Assembly: GCF_000721235.1 (NCBI RefSeq)
Contig: NZ_JOFH01000079.1
Span: 1-8,753 of the forward strand
DNA from: Streptomyces olivaceus
GTDB taxonomy: Bacteria; Actinomycetota; Actinomycetes; Streptomycetales; Streptomycetaceae
Length of the DNA stretch: 8,753 bases
Direction of reading: 5' to 3'
Of this stretch, positions 6,810-8,753 are shown piece by piece. The notes below the pieces were generated by a model. It saw only the letters and a program-made list of their open reading frames with translations. It did no database searches and had not been told where the DNA came from. The position numbers and the translations under genes were made by a program. Numbering within the stretch: the stretch's first letter is position 1; every line of letters begins with the position of its first letter.

Positions 6810-7636
6810 AACAGCGCGTACGTCGAGATGAACGCCGCCGTCGCCATCGTCTGGCTGCCGTGCCCGAGCCCGGCGTACCCGGCCACGGCCCACGCCACGG
6901 CCCAGATCAGCCCGACCGAGGCGATGACCCGGGACCGCTTCCGCCGCTCGTAGCAGGCGAAGAACAGCACGAAGCCCAGAACGCACAGCTGCACCATCGC
7001 GCGGTTGCCGAGCAGCTGCTTCCAGCTCCCGCCGGTGCCCTGGCCCGGCGCCTCCTCGATCCGCGGCGCGCGCGGCGCGCGAACCGTCGCCATGACGGCG
7101 ACGAGCACGAGGAACATCGCCGCCTCGATCGCGAACAGCAGCGTGAACGAGGACGCGCTCGTCGTGTCGACCAGGTGGCCACCGATGAGCCCGCCGACCC
7201 CGAGACCGAGGTTCTGCAGGAAGAACTGCATCGCGAACGCCCGCGACCGGGTCTCCGTGGTGGAGCAGTCCACGATCATCGTCGCGAGCGCCGGCTGCAT
7301 CACGGCCTGCCCCGCACCCAGCGCGGCGGCGGACAGCAGCACGGTCGCCGCCGAGGCCGACAGGCCCAGACTCAGGGCGCCGAGCGCGGCGGTGACCAGG
7401 GCGACCAGCAGGACCGGCAGCGGGCCGCGCCGGACGATGGCCCGCCCGGCGAACGGCAGCACGATCAGCGCGGCCACGGCGAAGACGGCGAGCACGAGGC
7501 CCGCCGTGACCGAACCCAGTCCCCTGACCTGCGCCACATAGACGTACAGGTAGGGGACCGTGAAGCCGAGTCCGAACGCGCTGAGTGCGTTGCCCACGTG
7601 AATCCGGCGCATCGCGGCGCCCATTGCCCTGGTCAC
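6810..7636 (-). pseudogene. MFS efflux transporter, 3' half lost and apparently missing TM8
   Basis: About 276 residues of genuine MFS sequence remain, starting at GTG 7636 with ribosome site GAGAGGG five bases upstream; GTG 7642 overlaps that site. Residues about 14-187 give six membrane segments, with the TM2-TM3 motif-A-like loop AGRAIVRRG. A hydrophilic central loop (about 187-210) precedes TM7 (MVQLCVLGFVLFFACY). Directly after TM7 comes ERRKRSR at residue 230, which would place a strongly basic loop on the outside; in the family TM8 belongs here. TM9 and the start of TM10 follow, and then the sequence folds back on itself at 6809. The frame runs on as antisense of the phosphatase gene to a stop at 6017, which is not plausible protein. 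TM11-TM12 are absent. It is divergent from marR, as in known MarR-controlled multidrug pumps (S. coelicolor SCO4121/SCO4122, from memory). As written it should not be functional. Confidence 0.85.
6851..6950 (-). repeat. Right arm of perfect 100-bp inverted repeat (MFS-coding)
   Basis: This is the partner of 6710-6809 and lies in frame within the MFS gene on the minus strand, encoding ERRKRSRV to GLGHGSQ. The 41-bp loop between the arms (6810-6850) continues the MFS frame as TMATAAFISTYALF. Beyond the loop, only reversed sequence remains. Confidence 0.95.
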
Positions 7637-7692
7637 GTTCACCCTCTCTTGATCTCTCGAGATCGATCACTCCAGCCCTTAGAGCTGAAGAC

Positions 7693-7703
7693 TTAGAAGC
7701 TAA
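7693..7703. promoter_or_regulatory. Candidate MarR operator
   Basis: TTAG-aag-CTAA is an AT-rich dyad typical of MarR-family sites. It overlaps the putative -10 box TAAAAT, so bound regulator would block transcription. A related half-site, CTTAGAGCT, lies just upstream near 7678-7686. Confidence 0.35.
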
Positions 7704-7734
7704 AATTCGAAGGTAAACAGTACACAGTGAAGGA

Positions 7735-7770
7735 CTTCAAGGCAAAGGAGCCGCGTGCCATACTGCGCCC
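7735..7770 (+). promoter_or_regulatory. Possible promoter for a leaderless marR transcript
   Basis: CATACT (7759-7764) ends six bases before the marR ATG, the spacing that would start transcription at or beside the ATG. CTTCAA (7735-7740) is a weak -35 box at an 18-bp distance. The only strong ribosome site, AAAGGAG (7744-7750), is 20 bases from the ATG, too far to serve it. Confidence 0.35.
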
Positions 7771-8319
7771 ATGGGTGACACCTCCGGCGCCGGCGAGCCG
7801 ACACTCGAAGAGCAGATCGCCGCCTACCAGCGCGAGTTCCAGGACCTCGACCCCCAGGTCGAGAAGATCGTCTCGGCTCTGTCCCGCCTCAACCGCCGCA
7901 TGAACGTCGCGTACGGCAGGCAGACCGCCGCGCTGGGCATCGGCAACACCGACTGGGAGGTGCTCAAGGCACTCGTCCTCTCCGGCGCCCCCTACCGGCT
8001 GGGCCCCGGTGACCTCGCCAAGCGCCTCGGCCTCACCCCCGCCGCGATGACCCACCGCATCGACCGCATGGTGACGGAGGGGCTGGTCACCCGGGAGCGC
8101 GACGAGTCCAACCGGGTCCGCGTCATCGTCGAGCTGACGGCGGAGGGGCGCGAGAAGTGGCTGGAGGCGATGCGCCTCGCCACGGTCTTCGAGGAGGACC
8201 TCCTCCAGGACCTCTCCCCGGAGGACCGGACCGCGCTCGGCGAGGTCCTCACCCGGCTCCTGCGCCGGGTGGAGCACGCCCAGCCGGACGCGGGCGGCCG
8301 GCTCAGCGACCTCGATTAA
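7771..8319 (+). CDS. MarR-family transcriptional regulator
   Basis: 182 residues. The N-terminal helices (about 11-58) give the dimer surface. A winged helix-turn-helix lies at about 60-125: DLAKRLGLTPAAMTHRIDRMVTEGLV holds the scaffold and recognition helices, and the wing RERDESNRVRVIVELT carries the family-typical Asp and Arg (D111, R115). C-terminal helices (126-170) complete the dimer domain. ATG 7771 is forced: an in-frame stop lies at 7714-7716 and no ATG/GTG/TTG/CTG occurs in frame between them. No ribosome site lies at the right distance, which suggests a leaderless message. It is divergent from the MFS pump and probably represses it and itself, with release by a small lipophilic or aromatic ligand or by oxidation. 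Ligand identity is not visible, and no cysteines occur in the protein, which argues against thiol-based oxidation sensing. Confidence 0.93.
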   Translation: MGDTSGAGEPTLEEQIAAYQREFQDLDPQVEKIVSALSRLNRRMNVAYGRQTAALGIGNTDWEVLKALVLSGAPYRLGPGDLAKRLGLTPAAMTHRIDRMVTEGLVTRERDESNRVRVIVELTAEGREKWLEAMRLATVFEEDLLQDLSPEDRTALGEVLTRLLRRVEHAQPDAGGRLSDLD

Positions 8320-8337
8320 AGATCTTGACAGGCGTCC

Positions 8338-8366
8338 TTGACAGTCCCCAACGGCATCCGTAAGGT
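8338..8366 (+). promoter_or_regulatory. rrn promoter 1
   Basis: TTGACA (8338-8343) and TAAGGT (8361-8366) are separated by exactly 17 bp, a near-ideal promoter for the principal (HrdB-type) sigma factor. Transcription should start near 8373. A second TTGACA at 8325-8330 belongs to a direct repeat CTTGACAG but has no matching -10 box. Confidence 0.8.
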
Positions 8367-8384
8367 TCTTCGGGTTGCCACGGA

Positions 8385-8406
8385 GCCGTCACGGTTCTGT
8401 GACGGC
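8385..8406 (+). terminator. Hairpin between rrn promoters 1 and 2
   Basis: GCCGTCAC-ggttct-GTGACGGC is a perfect 8-bp stem with a 6-base loop, starting about 12 bases after the expected promoter 1 start. No T-run follows. It could terminate marR read-through or act on the promoter 1 transcript. Confidence 0.45.
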
Positions 8407-8497
8407 ACCTCCTGCCGCAGCAGCGGCAACCAAACCACCAGCAAGATCCCTCGCGGGAAAGACTTCGGCGTGCCCGAATTCAATTCCACGACCCCGA

Positions 8498-8527
8498 TTG
8501 GGAATCGCCGCGAAGGTCCGCTAAGGT
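8498..8527 (+). promoter_or_regulatory. rrn promoter 2
   Basis: TTGGGA (8498-8503) and TAAGGT (8522-8527) are separated by 18 bp. The -10 hexamer is identical to that of promoter 1. Confidence 0.65.
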
Positions 8528-8595
8528 TTGAGACGTCGGAACGGCCCAACAGCCGGGACGGCAACCCCCTCTGACGGGGAATCAGAGCCCGAAAG

Positions 8596-8613
8596 GATCT
8601 GATAGAGTCGGAA
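8596..8613 (+). promoter_or_regulatory. rrn promoter 3 (extended -10), first copy of 18-bp repeat
   Basis: GATCTGATAGAGTCGGAA contains TGA-TAGAGT, an extended -10 element, and lacks a recognisable -35 box. The identical 18-mer recurs 80 bp downstream. Just upstream is an inverted repeat CTCTGA-n7-TCAGAG (8569-8587). Confidence 0.55.
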
Positions 8614-8675
8614 CCGCCGGAAAGGGGAACGCGAAAGCGGGAACCTGGAAAGCGCCGAGGAAATCGGATCGGAAA

Positions 8676-8693
8676 GATCTGATAGAGTCGGAA
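8676..8693 (+). promoter_or_regulatory. rrn promoter 4 (extended -10), second copy of 18-bp repeat
   Basis: This is an exact second copy of the 18-mer at 8596-8613, again with TGA-TAGAGT and no clear -35 box. Streptomyces rrn operons are known to use several tandem promoters, so it is probably the most downstream one. Confidence 0.55.
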
Positions 8694-8753
8694 ACGCAAG
8701 ACAGCAAGACCGAAGGGAAGCGCCCGGAGGAAAGCCCGAGAGGGTGAGTACAA

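Larger units (their letters stand above)
7637..7770. promoter_or_regulatory. Divergent MFS/marR promoter-operator region
   Basis: This region is conspicuously AT-rich for its surroundings. It contains GATCTC-tc-GAGATC (7651-7664) just upstream of the MFS ribosome site, TTAG-aag-CTAA (7693-7703), and TGAAG-ga-CTTCA (7728-7739). TAAAAT (7701-7706) is a good plus-strand -10 box and overlaps the TTAG-CTAA symmetry, with only a weak -35. The arrangement suits one MarR protein repressing both its own gene and the pump. Confidence 0.55.
8320..8753 (+). promoter_or_regulatory. rRNA operon promoter and leader region (16S gene lies beyond the window)
   Basis: These 434 bp have no supported gene. They hold tandem promoters and a purine-rich leader ending in AAGCCCGAGAGGGTGAGTA, which I recognise as the sequence upstream of Streptomyces 16S rRNA. 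The 16S start motif (GAGAGTTTGATCCTGG) is not reached. The 78-codon and 145-codon open frames here are chance frames in regulatory DNA. Confidence 0.85.

Noticed and set aside
6644..6950. Insertion sequence, MITE or integron-like element
   Set aside because: There is no transposase, target duplication or known terminal motif. The arms are pump coding sequence, not element ends.
6639..6953. Plus-strand 104-codon frame with a membrane-like segment
   Set aside because: Its hydrophobic part is just the inverted copy of the MFS gene carried in the palindrome.
4743..7670. 975-codon minus-strand open frame across the phosphatase and pump
   Set aside because: It is antisense of the phosphatase gene and an off-frame reading of the pump gene, with low-complexity composition.
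8325..8330. First TTGACA after marR as an independent promoter
   Set aside because: No TANNNT-type -10 box lies 16-19 bp downstream; the second TTGACA (8338) has a perfect partner.

Overview
The window reads as a Streptomyces chromosome or that of a close actinomycete. It is very GC-rich with GC-rich codon third positions. It carries an ECF sigma factor fused to its own zinc-binding anti-sigma motif and membrane anchor, a SpoIIE-type phosphatase with an ATPase module, and at the right edge a typical Streptomyces rRNA-operon leader with tandem promoters. From memory, the gene order (ECF sigma, TetR, NDH-2, SpoIIE phosphatase, MFS pump, MarR) matches the S. coelicolor SCO4117-SCO4122 segment. 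I could not check this by alignment.

Layout. 1-2048 (-): large ECF sigma factor, C-terminus cut by the window edge. 2049-2233: short intergenic gap. 2234-3028 (-): TetR regulator. 3029-3399: divergent control region. 3400-4779 (+): type II NADH dehydrogenase. 4780-4958: structured leader. 4959-6608 (+): PAS-PP2C(SpoIIE)-HATPase phosphatase. 6609-6950: anomalous segment. 6810-7636 (-): remains of an MFS efflux pump. 7637-7770: AT-rich divergent control region. 7771-8319 (+): MarR regulator. 8320-8753 (+): rrn promoter/leader region; the 16S gene itself lies beyond the window.

The genes fall into three themes: a membrane-tethered sigma factor, a respiratory and signalling pair (NDH-2, then the phosphatase), and a divergent MarR/MFS drug-efflux pair.

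The strongest anomaly is at 6644-6950. There a perfect 100-bp inverted repeat (6710-6809 against 6851-6950) surrounds a 41-bp loop, and it replaces the 3' half of the MFS gene. The repeat runs straight into a degraded inverted copy of part of the phosphatase gene (6644-6720, matching 5942-6018), joined through an 11-bp shared word. The pump gene also seems to lack one transmembrane segment exactly at the outer end of the repeat. This is either a real fold-back rearrangement that killed the pump gene or an assembly/amplification chimera. The sequence cannot settle which, but several details favour an artefact. I see no CRISPR array, tRNA, transposase or phage gene.
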